From Candidatus Cloacimonadota bacterium (lineage in GTDB: Bacteria; Muiribacteriota; UBA6191): a stretch of DNA of 64,000 bases. Location: assembly GCA_023954715.1 (NCBI GenBank), contig JAGSHD010000011.1, forward strand, positions 62,001 to 126,000. The letters run 5' to 3'. Positions 17,847 to 26,027 of this stretch are shown piece after piece. The stretch's first letter is position 1, and every line of letters begins with the position of its first letter. Below the pieces are notes generated by a model, which did no database searches, had not been told where the DNA came from, and worked only from the letters and a program-made list of their open reading frames with translations. The position numbers and the translations under genes were made by a program.

Positions 17847-19234
17847 TATAGTTTCCATTGTTTCTTTTGGTATACAATCCATGATTGTAGAAATTCGTTG
17901 AGTGTCATGCCACTTTCTTTTTTAAAAGCTACATAAAATAGGTTTCCTTGATATAGGTTTCTGAGAAGCCTTTGAAGTTTCCAGATTCCAAAAGTTTCAA
18001 TAAAATATTTTGTTAGCATTAAGCTTTGCGCATAAGCCAGTAAAACTTGATCTTCGCTTAGATTCATAAAGGAACCACTCAAAACGTCCATATCTAAAAG
18101 TTTATTCTTTTGTAAAGCTATGCTGAGTGCTTTTTTAAAGCCATCAGGTAAAGGACTGTCTTCTCGTTTGTCAAATGCGTTGTCTCCGTCATAACTAAAG
18201 GGCTTTTCAAAGTACTGAGCAATTCCCTCATTGAACCAGGTTGGTATTGAGTTTCTGGTTATAGAGTCAAGAAATAAGTGCATTAGTTCGTGTCGAATAA
18301 CAGTTTCTAATTTGTATGGATCTTTGTCTAACTCTTCTCCAGGAATTCGAATCTCTCCATCATAGACACCAGCAGCCCAGTTTGGGTTTTGTAAGCTAGA
18401 AGTAAATTCCTTTTTCTTTTTATCATATACGATTACTGTCAATGGTGATGGAGGAAAGTAGTCTAGTTGAAGAGAGTGTTCAGCATAACTAGCTTCTAAA
18501 ATATCATTGAGCTTTTCTTTTGCTTCATCCATTAGCTCGGGAGAGGTTTTTATAGAAAAGTGCGGTTGTGGAGCTGAAGTTTCGTAATTGGTTTCTACTT
18601 TTTGTTCTCGTTCAATCTTTTGAATTAGCTTTTCTACATTTGCAGTCTTTTGAATTTGTTGAGCTAATTTCAAATATTTTAGTGCGTTACTTAGTTTTCC
18701 TTTGTGATAATAGGAATCACCTAAAATGATATATCCAGCTCGTTTTCCGCTAAAACCTTTCTTTATTTTCAAAATAGAATTTATAGCCTTTTGATAGCTT
18801 TTTAACTTGTGATAGCTGCTGCCTTTAAAAAAGTGAACCTCATTTTGGTCGCCTAATTGTTTCAAAATTTGATCAGCATAGAAGACACACATATCATATT
18901 GGCTTTGGTCAAAAGCATATAAAACTTTGAAGCGCAAAATTGAATACGAGTTAGGGAACATTTCTAATGCTACGTTTAAAATCTCTAAACCTTGGTCAAA
19001 TTTCTTTTCAGTTAGGGATTTACCTAAAACACGTTGAAAAGCATTTTCAACTTCTGTGGTGGTTGTCCGGTTAGGATAAGTTACATAATACGCTTTTACA
19101 AAAGTATCAATGGATTTCTTGGGATCGGCTTCTTCAACTTTTTTTGCTTCTTCGATTAGGAAACTCGGATCAAAATTATTGGCAAACAGTGCTCCGGTGA
19201 AAATGGAGAAGCTAAAGATTAACAGTCGTATCAT
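17846..19234 (-). CDS. Secreted TPR protein with gluzincin metallopeptidase domain
   Basis: A 462-residue protein: signal peptide (about 1-18), TPR-like helical repeats at about 30-210, then a zinc peptidase domain at about 250-450. The active site reads HELMH at 315-319 (H315, E316, H319) with the downstream glutamate in WFNEGIAQYFE (E336), the HExxH...E pattern of peptidase MA-like families. The product would cleave or bind proteins in the periplasm. It is coupled by a 1-base overlap to the HEAT lipoprotein. A 15-bp palindrome lies about 60 bp upstream. Confidence 0.85.
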   Translation of the reverse strand: MIRLLIFSFSIFTGALFANNFDPSFLIEEAKKVEEADPKKSIDTFVKAYYVTYPNRTTTTEVENAFQRVLGKSLTEKKFDQGLEILNVALEMFPNSYSILRFKVLYAFDQSQYDMCVFYADQILKQLGDQNEVHFFKGSSYHKLKSYQKAINSILKIKKGFSGKRAGYIILGDSYYHKGKLSNALKYLKLAQQIQKTANVEKLIQKIEREQKVETNYETSAPQPHFSIKTSPELMDEAKEKLNDILEASYAEHSLQLDYFPPSPLTVIVYDKKKKEFTSSLQNPNWAAGVYDGEIRIPGEELDKDPYKLETVIRHELMHLFLDSITRNSIPTWFNEGIAQYFEKPFSYDGDNAFDKREDSPLPDGFKKALSIALQKNKLLDMDVLSGSFMNLSEDQVLLAYAQSLMLTKYFIETFGIWKLQRLLRNLYQGNLFYVAFKKESGMTLNEFLQSWIVYQKKQWKL

Positions 19235-19295
19235 TTTAGGCCCTTATAATAGGTCAATCAAAATCTTATGAAAGATAAATAGTGCTGGGTATAGT

Positions 19296-19310
19296 GTTTA
19301 ATTATTAAAC
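19296..19310. promoter_or_regulatory. 7-1-7 perfect palindrome upstream of the metallopeptidase
   Basis: GTTTAATTATTAAAC is a perfect 15-bp palindrome between the peptidase start (19234) and the glycosyltransferase stop. The layout equals that of Fur-family boxes, but in AT-rich DNA a chance occurrence is possible. Confidence 0.35.
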
Positions 19311-19326
19311 AGGGATAGTATATCAA

Positions 19327-20421
19327 TTAAGATAGAATTTTTAAATATGAAGATAATGTATTTGCTAAGAATGCATTTTCTATCTTCAAGAGCTCACTAA
19401 AATGCTCTGCTTTTGTATCTTTTTTGTTAGCTAAGGACTCTAAGATAGTACTCTTAATTGCCTCTATAGAATATGGATTTACTTGAGAATAGTTTATTTT
19501 CATAGCAGAATTAAAATAGCTGTTTTCAGAAATGAGTAGGTTTGTTTGAAAATAGTGGGCCTCGAGGCTCACAAATCCAAAGTTTTCAACACAAGATGCT
19601 TGTACTACTAATTGAGCATTTTTGATGGCTGACAAAACGAGCTTTCTAGGTAGTTCAGGGTAGTAAAATGCTCGTTTGTTATAACTTATTAACTGCTTAA
19701 AGCTATTGTAAAAGCTCTTATTGTTATAGTTAGGAACCCCAATGAAAACAAGGGTTATATCGGTGTCACTTAAGGCTTTTAATATCCTAACTTGGTTCTT
19801 GAGTTTTTCGATTCTTCCAACTACTATAAGGTAGTTTTTGTGGTTAAACTTATTTACAAACTCATCTCCTACATCTTCTAGTTTTCCAAGCTCTATAGAA
19901 GGAATAACAAGTGTAGATTTGTTTTGAATAGATAATGAATAATAAGACTCTATGTCTTTAACCTCTTGTGTAGAATTGCAAAAAACTTGGTCACATTGAT
20001 TTAAAAATTCTTGTCTCAATCCGTAGTGAGACTTAAAGAAAGTTTTGAAAGAAGGTTTTGACAGAGACAGCAATGTCTTAGATTTTTCTAAGATAAATTT
20101 AGGTATAAAAATAGAGTAGGGGGCATAAGGGTCATATAGTTTTGGATTTTGAAAAATACTGGTAAAACACGTTTTGACATTATCCTTTTTTGCTTGCAAA
20201 AAAATGGTGTAATTGTGATCAATGATGGACAAATTAAAAAAGTGAACAATATCATAATTTGACACCTTATACTCATAGTGATTGTATGCTAAATCAACTA
20301 GATGACCAGCTGCTTTTAAAAGCTTTTGCAGGTAGTTAATATGTTGTGTGTCTCCGCCAAGTTTAGTTTGTAAATCAGCACGAACAGAAAATAAAATATG
20401 TAATTTTTTTTTAGGTTTCAC
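19327..20421 (-). CDS. Glycosyltransferase family 4
   Basis: A 364-residue GT-B enzyme. The N-terminal half starts ILFSVRADLQTKLGGDTQHI with the glycine-rich acceptor loop (KLGGDT). The C-terminal half has YLIVVGRIEKLKNQVRILKA (donor domain start) and VQASCVENFGFVSLEAHYF, the E-x7-E motif of retaining GT4 enzymes. It probably adds a sugar to a surface glycan or to pilin. The 5' end overlaps the GT2 gene stop by 11 bp, so the two glycosyltransferases are coupled. Confidence 0.87.
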   Translation of the reverse strand: MKPKKKLHILFSVRADLQTKLGGDTQHINYLQKLLKAAGHLVDLAYNHYEYKVSNYDIVHFFNLSIIDHNYTIFLQAKKDNVKTCFTSIFQNPKLYDPYAPYSIFIPKFILEKSKTLLSLSKPSFKTFFKSHYGLRQEFLNQCDQVFCNSTQEVKDIESYYSLSIQNKSTLVIPSIELGKLEDVGDEFVNKFNHKNYLIVVGRIEKLKNQVRILKALSDTDITLVFIGVPNYNNKSFYNSFKQLISYNKRAFYYPELPRKLVLSAIKNAQLVVQASCVENFGFVSLEAHYFQTNLLISENSYFNSAMKINYSQVNPYSIEAIKSTILESLANKKDTKAEHFSELLKIENAFLANTLSSYLKILS

Positions 20422-21235
20422 TATGAATGGTTTTCCAAAGGGTTATGAAATTATTATCTTTAAAACAAAATATTTTTAATAAAAAACAGTGGATTAAATA
20501 AGGGTATATTGGATATTCTTTGTGATAGTCCTTTAAGTTTGTCATCATGTATTTGTTTTGCTCTTTTGAAATTTTACGATATGGATGAAAGATTGTAGAA
20601 CTTTTATCTATAATAGAGTCTACGCCTATCAACTTTAGGGATTTGGATAAATACATATCTTCTGTGTAAACAAAGTACTGTTCATTAAATCCGCCAACTT
20701 CTTCGAAGTGATTGCGGTGTAAAAATAAGCAGGCAGCTTGTATCCAATCCACTTTAAAAATGGTTGGAGATGTAAACTTATATTGGAGCTTTTTTAAGCT
20801 ATATAGGGGGTTATCATAAAAGCAATCGAAATTATTGTAATTATTATGAGTTTTTGGGTTTAAAAATGCGGGACTAAGACAGATTTTTTTATCTTCTATA
20901 TATTCTAAACAAGGGCTTAAAAAGTCTTTATTAAATGAAACATCTGGATTTAAAAACAATAGATATTTAGATTGGGACTTTTCTACTAATATGTTATTGG
21001 CTTTTGAAAATCCTAAATTTGTCTTGTTGGTTTCTACAAATATTTGTTTTGGATATTTGTTTTTCCATTTTAGTATAATCTCTAAAGAGTCATCAGAACT
21101 ATTATTATCTGAAATAAATACGGGACAGGGGATTTTACCAAAGACATTAATAAAACTTTGAAAATAGTCATCTAAATAGTCAGAATGATTAAAAGAAACT
21201 GTAATGATTTGAAGTTCGTTGAAGTCTACAATCAT
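20411..21235 (-). CDS. Glycosyltransferase family 2
   Basis: A 274-residue GT-A enzyme. Motifs: ELQIITVSFNHSDYLDDYFQ at the start, FISDNNSSDDSLEII, YLLFLNPDVSF (the metal-binding DxD equivalent is NPD, as in rhamnosyltransferase-like GT2 proteins) and GGFNEQYFVYTEDMYLS, the acceptor motif with an acidic pair. Probably a cytoplasmic transferase working on a lipid-linked or protein-linked glycan. It is followed, with overlap, by the GT4 gene and starts about 50 bp after the PilO-like gene. Confidence 0.88.
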   Translation of the reverse strand: MIVDFNELQIITVSFNHSDYLDDYFQSFINVFGKIPCPVFISDNNSSDDSLEIILKWKNKYPKQIFVETNKTNLGFSKANNILVEKSQSKYLLFLNPDVSFNKDFLSPCLEYIEDKKICLSPAFLNPKTHNNYNNFDCFYDNPLYSLKKLQYKFTSPTIFKVDWIQAACLFLHRNHFEEVGGFNEQYFVYTEDMYLSKSLKLIGVDSIIDKSSTIFHPYRKISKEQNKYMMTNLKDYHKEYPIYPYLIHCFLLKIFCFKDNNFITLWKTIHSET

Positions 21236-21286
21236 TTTATGTCTCCAAGTTGCAAGGTGTTTAGCTATCGACTTTGATCAAATAGC

Positions 21287-21928
21287 CTATCTCCGCTTTT
21301 TAGACACATTGTATCCTAAAATACCAATTGTAATCAATTTAACCTTGGCTAAAATACCATAAGGAACGTCAGGGTCCGGCTTGAGATCTAGGCTAATTGG
21401 CTCGAAGTATCGATCTTGATTAGCTAAATCATGTAGAAAGTTAAGAAACTCAAAATAGTTTGCTCGAATCTCTAAAGTTTGTTCGTATTTTGCTACATCA
21501 ATGGCATTTCCGACGACCAAATTAGCTCCCTTTTTAGTGACTAATGGGACCGTATATTCTGGGGCTTCTTTACCTATAAATAATGTGGTGTATTTGGGTT
21601 TAGTTTTAATGTTCACCAAAATAACTTTTTTGGTAATGTTTGTAATGATTTTGTTAATTTCAATATCAGAGCCTTCATTGGATTGAAATTTTTCAAACAA
21701 CTGGGCTAAGGTTTCTTTGTTTTCTTCAAGATATTGTCTAGTATCGGCTATGTCTGCTTTCAGGTTTTCGTATTTTCGACCTTCTTCAGTAGCGGCTTTG
21801 ACACCAGCTTTAAACCCTCTAATTTGTTGTGGCATTTTACCTTGAAGCATACCATCAGCCATAAACAGTATCGCTAAAATTGCTACAGCCAAAATTTGTA
21901 CGTGTTGTAATGCAGGATCTTTTTTCAT
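21287..21928 (-). CDS. PilO/GspM-like inner-membrane protein
   Basis: A 213-residue bitopic protein: short cytoplasmic tail, one membrane helix (about 10-25, VQILAVAILAILFMADGML), a coiled-coil segment at about 45-80 (TEEGRKYENLKADIADTRQY), then a small alpha/beta domain ending at about 205. Topology, length and position after a PilM-PilN protein match PilO of type IV pili or GspM of type II secretion. The start overlaps the upstream stop by 4 bp (ATGA). It is expected to form dimers with the PilN-like part of its neighbour. Sequence similarity by eye is weak; context carries the call. Confidence 0.7.
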   Translation of the reverse strand: MKKDPALQHVQILAVAILAILFMADGMLQGKMPQQIRGFKAGVKAATEEGRKYENLKADIADTRQYLEENKETLAQLFEKFQSNEGSDIEINKIITNITKKVILVNIKTKPKYTTLFIGKEAPEYTVPLVTKKGANLVVGNAIDVAKYEQTLEIRANYFEFLNFLHDLANQDRYFEPISLDLKPDPDVPYGILAKVKLITIGILGYNVSKKRR

Positions 21929-23820
21929 AGTAGATTCCTCATTATAACACTTCCTTGCATGATAAATGTGTAGTGAGCAGCTTCCGTTTTAATAATTTCT
22001 GGGCCACCTCGAGTTTTGGCTTTCGTCTTAATCTCTTTTTCTGGAATAAACTTGGTAGCGGGTTGTTTAGTAATCTTAAAAACACCAGTATTTTTAAGAG
22101 AGTCGATGAGTGTTGGTACATCAGATAAGGCTAAAGCGATACCTTTCATTTCAAAATGAATCTCTTTTTTAAGCCAAGGAGAATCTTTTTCTAGTTGAGA
22201 GTTTTTCCATTTTTTATAATTTGCTGTTTTAAACTGTGGCATCGTTGTATTAAACTTTAGTGATCGCAAAATCACATTTGGTCCTAATTTTTGTATCAAC
22301 TTTTTTAACAGTGAAGGCCAATGTCCATAACCATCTGTAAAGGTGGTAATGGTTTCATATTGCAATTGAAGTAATTGTTGTTCTTTTTTTAATTTATGTA
22401 ACTCTACCCGATCCGTTTCTACATTTCGTAAAGCAGCCTTTAACGAAGAGACTTTTCTTTTATACATTGAATGTTCAGAACTAACAGAGTAATAATTCCA
22501 GCCCGATCTTAAGCAAACTAGTACTAAGATTACACCTAAAACTGCTCTGTACTTTGACATTGGTAATTTAATCAAAACTTTGATTAAATTTTCGTTTTCA
22601 GAATCGACTTTATCAATCAAATTTAGATTAAACTTCGTTTGATCTAAACCTAAAAGCATCGATTGAGCAATAGAAACAAAGGGACCATTTTCTCTTAACT
22701 GATTTCGTAGCTCCAGATTTGTCATTGTTTCATTAGTTTGTTCAAGAGTGCTCTGAAAATTAAATGGATCTAGTAGATGTACCTGACCTTTGAAAGCCTC
22801 TGTAGCTTTAGGGAAAAACTCTTTAGCATTAGATAGACCGCCAGAAAGTATGAAATGAGTAGGTCCCTTTCGGATCGTCATAAAGGCAGCATTATCATTG
22901 GTAAAGTTTCTAGCAAGAGCAGAAACAAAATAGTTTATAGACGAGTTAACTTTTGAAAAAATTGACTTTAAGGTCTCTTCAAGGTTTGTTATGTATGGCG
23001 CAGGATTATTTATATCCAGCTCCATAGCAGCTAAAATGTCAGTATCTTTTGAAAAACCAATTTTATGTAAAATGGACTCCACATCGTTCGGGCTTAATGT
23101 AGTAGTTCCAGCTTTCGATGCAAAATCGAAAAGTTCATCAGAAAAAACTTTGGTACCATAATGAAGGATTTTGTTGAATAAATGATTTCCTTGAAAAAAG
23201 AGATCTACTTTAGTCGTCATGTAACCAAAGTCTACAAAAACAATGGCCTCGTCTTTCCAAGCAGGCTTGATCTCAATGGCAGATAAATATTGCTCATAAA
23301 CATTATAAAGAGCGGGGTAAATACCCCCAAACTTCAACTGGTTATCATATAAATGTTTTTTTATGATTCCAACATATTTTGGATTTAAAAGAATGTTTGC
23401 AGATACAATCTGTGACTTATCTTCCATTTCTTTAACATAGAGTTCACGAGTCTGATTATAAAAACCATCGGCAGGAATTTTCTCTTGTGAGGCATATTTT
23501 TCAAGTTCGTCCTTCACTCGGGTTTCAACTTGGTCCTTATCAACTCGTGATAGGTATGAAATATTAGTTGGAGTGAACAGAGAAGAACAAGTGAACTTTA
23601 TAGGTAGCTTTTTATTTAAATCGGGAACAATATCTTTTATATATGAACCCAATGAATCCATATATAGATCTGGACCAGAATAAGTATTTGGAATTTTGTA
23701 TACAAACTTTTGCTCTTCAATGACTTCATTTGTCTCTTTTGAGATTTGAAAAGTACCATATTTGATAGAGTATGTCCCTAGATCGATGTACTGAACTAGT
23801 TTGTTGGTTTTTATTGCCAT
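21925..23820 (-). CDS. PilM-PilN fusion (GspL-like) pilus/secretion platform protein
   Basis: A 631-residue protein. Residues 8-400 form an actin-like PilM domain: phosphate-1 IDLGTYSIKYG (12-22), phosphate-2 VFVDFGYMTTKVDLF (194-208) and adenosine motif ILSGGLSN (324-331). A membrane helix at about 424-444 and a periplasmic coiled coil plus ferredoxin-like domain (about 450-630) correspond to PilN. In most type IV pilus loci PilM and PilN are separate; a single chain with this topology is the GspL arrangement of type II secretion. It is first in the minus-strand cluster, divergent from gpmI. Expected to couple the cytoplasmic ATPase to the periplasmic alignment complex. Confidence 0.85.
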   Translation of the reverse strand: MAIKTNKLVQYIDLGTYSIKYGTFQISKETNEVIEEQKFVYKIPNTYSGPDLYMDSLGSYIKDIVPDLNKKLPIKFTCSSLFTPTNISYLSRVDKDQVETRVKDELEKYASQEKIPADGFYNQTRELYVKEMEDKSQIVSANILLNPKYVGIIKKHLYDNQLKFGGIYPALYNVYEQYLSAIEIKPAWKDEAIVFVDFGYMTTKVDLFFQGNHLFNKILHYGTKVFSDELFDFASKAGTTTLSPNDVESILHKIGFSKDTDILAAMELDINNPAPYITNLEETLKSIFSKVNSSINYFVSALARNFTNDNAAFMTIRKGPTHFILSGGLSNAKEFFPKATEAFKGQVHLLDPFNFQSTLEQTNETMTNLELRNQLRENGPFVSIAQSMLLGLDQTKFNLNLIDKVDSENENLIKVLIKLPMSKYRAVLGVILVLVCLRSGWNYYSVSSEHSMYKRKVSSLKAALRNVETDRVELHKLKKEQQLLQLQYETITTFTDGYGHWPSLLKKLIQKLGPNVILRSLKFNTTMPQFKTANYKKWKNSQLEKDSPWLKKEIHFEMKGIALALSDVPTLIDSLKNTGVFKITKQPATKFIPEKEIKTKAKTRGGPEIIKTEAAHYTFIMQGSVIMRNLL

Positions 23821-23980
23821 AATGAAGCCACGTAAAAAATCCTAAATAAAACCTATTTACCACTTTGTTGTGTCGGTATACTTAGTATATAAAATGATAA
23901 ATTTGATACGGATAGTTTTATTGGGATAAAAACTTTATAAGCTTAAGATAGTTTAGCTTGTGTAAATTGGACCATTTACT

Positions 23981-24069
23981 TTGAATGAACCTTAGATAAT
24001 TATATAATTTATTTTTTCAAAATGGGAACTTTTTTGGAGAAAGTGACACAATCTACAAAGAGTAGATTG
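23981..24069 (+). promoter_or_regulatory. gpmI promoter and leader hairpin
   Basis: TTGAAT (23981-23986) and TATAAT (24003-24008) are 16 bp apart. The predicted leader of about 90 bases contains a perfect inverted repeat CAATCTAC / GTAGATTG (24049-24069, five-base loop) that ends 35 bp ahead of the gpmI start. Confidence 0.55.
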
Positions 24070-24104
24070 ACACATCGCTACAACAAGCCTTATAGGGAGA
24101 GTCG

Positions 24105-25619
24105 ATGCTTTTATTAATTATTCGTGATGGTTGGGGTATTAATGAAAATCCAAGAGGTAATGCTGTTAGTATTGCTCAACCTAAGTGCTACTATGATCTG
24201 ATTAAAAAGTATCCCCGATCGATTTTACAAGCTGGTGGAGAGCATGTAGGCCTACCCCTAAATCAAATGGGAAACTCAGAAGTAGGACACATGAATATAG
24301 GATCTGGAAGAGTAGTTTATCAAGATCTTCTTCGAATCAATCGAGCTTTTTTAAAAAATGAATTTGATCATAACGAATCTGTCTCGAAGTTTATAAAAAC
24401 TACTAAAGAGCAAAACAAAGTACACTTAATGCTACTTTTGTCAGATGGAGGGGTACATTCTCATATTTCTCATTTAAAATCTTATATTTCTTTATGCAAA
24501 AAAGAAAATATCAAGGATGTATATATTCATGCGATAATGGATGGTAGAGATACTTATTCACGATCTGGGATTAATTTTATAAAAGATATCGAAGCTCATT
24601 GTCAAAATGAAGGGGTGGGTAAAATAGCTACCATATCGGGTAGATTTTATACTATGGATCGAGACTCTAATATTGATCGAGTTCAAAAGGGCTATGATGC
24701 TATGGTCTTTGGAAAAGGAAATCATGCCGAGTCTGCTGTTTCTTGCATGGAAGAATCTTACCAAAAGGATGTTAGCGACGAGTTTATCGTACCTACAGTA
24801 ATTGATAATGAAGGCTTAATTCAAGAAGAGAACTCTGTATTCTTTTTAAACTTTCGTCCTGATCGCGCTCGACAGATAACAGGAGTATTAACTAATCAAA
24901 TGGTAGAGGGCTATAAAGCTCGGGATCTAAACTTAAATTTTATGAGTATGACTCGATATTCTTCAGATCTAACATGCCCTGTTGTTTTTTCAAAAGAGAA
25001 CCTTGGAAACGGGCTCTCTGAAATTTTCTCTAAAGAAGGGTTTTCTCAATTTAAAATAGCTGAAACCGAAAAGTACGCTCATGTTTCCTATTTTTTTAAT
25101 GGAGGACAAGAACAATGTTTTGAAGGTGAAGAGCTTGTGATGATTCCGTCTCCTAAAGTTGAAACCTATGACTTAAAACCAGAAATGTCTGCTTATGAAG
25201 TCACAGACCGTTTGATTCAAGCGATTCATTCTAAAAAATATGGTTATTTGACTGTGAATTTAGCAAACCCTGATATGGTAGGACATACGGGTAACCTTGA
25301 AGCTGCAGTTACTGCTGTTAAGGTAGTTGATGATTGTGTTAATCGTTTAGTTCAGGCTATGAAATCAGTAAATGGCGCAACAATGATTACAGCAGATCAT
25401 GGTAACTTAGATGAAATGATCGATGAAAATGGATTGATTTTGACTAATCATAGTTTAAATCCAGTAGATTTTATTTTCGTACCTAGACCAGGAGATCGCA
25501 CACAATATCAAATGAAAGACCAAGGTAAATTAGCTGATATTGCTCCGACAGTTTTAAAATATATGGGTATTCCTATTCCTGTAGAAATGGATGGACAAGT
25601 CCTGTTTAAAAGATCTTAA
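24105..25619 (+). CDS. gpmI: 2,3-bisphosphoglycerate-independent phosphoglycerate mutase
   Basis: A 504-residue glycolytic enzyme that interconverts 3- and 2-phosphoglycerate without bisphosphoglycerate, using two Mn ions in an alkaline-phosphatase-like fold. Signature blocks are present: IRDGWG (metal Asp), GLPLNQMGNSEVGHMNIGSG with the catalytic Ser, IMDGRDT, FFLNFRPDRARQIT, NLANPDMVGHTGN and TADHGN. Length is normal. AGGGAGAG precedes the ATG. The stop overlaps the CheY-like gene stop by 4 bp. An own promoter and a leader hairpin are visible upstream. Confidence 0.97.
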   Translation: MLLLIIRDGWGINENPRGNAVSIAQPKCYYDLIKKYPRSILQAGGEHVGLPLNQMGNSEVGHMNIGSGRVVYQDLLRINRAFLKNEFDHNESVSKFIKTTKEQNKVHLMLLLSDGGVHSHISHLKSYISLCKKENIKDVYIHAIMDGRDTYSRSGINFIKDIEAHCQNEGVGKIATISGRFYTMDRDSNIDRVQKGYDAMVFGKGNHAESAVSCMEESYQKDVSDEFIVPTVIDNEGLIQEENSVFFLNFRPDRARQITGVLTNQMVEGYKARDLNLNFMSMTRYSSDLTCPVVFSKENLGNGLSEIFSKEGFSQFKIAETEKYAHVSYFFNGGQEQCFEGEELVMIPSPKVETYDLKPEMSAYEVTDRLIQAIHSKKYGYLTVNLANPDMVGHTGNLEAAVTAVKVVDDCVNRLVQAMKSVNGATMITADHGNLDEMIDENGLILTNHSLNPVDFIFVPRPGDRTQYQMKDQGKLADIAPTVLKYMGIPIPVEMDGQVLFKRS

Positions 25620-26011
25620 ATGAGTTCTAAGTCTTTAATCTTTTGTAACAAGTCTGTTTTTAAAATGGGTTTAATCAAATACTGTTCACAGCCTTGATAA
25701 TATGAATCAAATATTGTGGCTTCGTCTTGAATAGCTGAAGTCATTATAATTTTGGTGTAAGCTCCTTCAGTGATACCGTAGTTTTCTTCGATTTCTCTAA
25801 TCTTTTTGAGGGCTTCTTTACCGTCCATTTCAGGCATCATTATATCTAAAGTAATCAGGTCGTATGGGTTTGCTGAATATAATGCACTTTTAAACTCTTC
25901 CACAGCACTTCGCCCATCCTGTTTCCATGTGCATATACCGACCTCAGAAAGCATTGTAAACATTATTGTTTTTAAAAAAGGCTCATCTTCAACAACTAAG
26001 ATATTTAACAT
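25616..26011 (-). CDS. CheY-like response regulator
   Basis: A 131-residue stand-alone receiver domain. The acidic pocket is at EDE near residue 8, the phospho-acceptor Asp lies in LITLDIMMPEMDG, the switch Thr/Ser in IIMTSA and the conserved Lys in YLIKP. There is no output domain, so it acts by protein contact, for example on a flagellar or pilus motor or as a phosphate relay. It lies 16 bp downstream of the degenerate HD-GYP regulator on the same strand, so the two probably work in one pathway. Confidence 0.92.
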   Translation of the reverse strand: MLNILVVEDEPFLKTIMFTMLSEVGICTWKQDGRSAVEEFKSALYSANPYDLITLDIMMPEMDGKEALKKIREIEENYGITEGAYTKIIMTSAIQDEATIFDSYYQGCEQYLIKPILKTDLLQKIKDLELI

Positions 26012-26027
26012 ATATTTCTCTTTCAGC

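Noticed and set aside
24067..24095. TTGACA-17-TTATAG as the gpmI promoter
   Set aside because: Transcription would begin between the ribosome site and the ATG, removing a strong Shine-Dalgarno; the upstream TTGAAT-16-TATAAT fits better.
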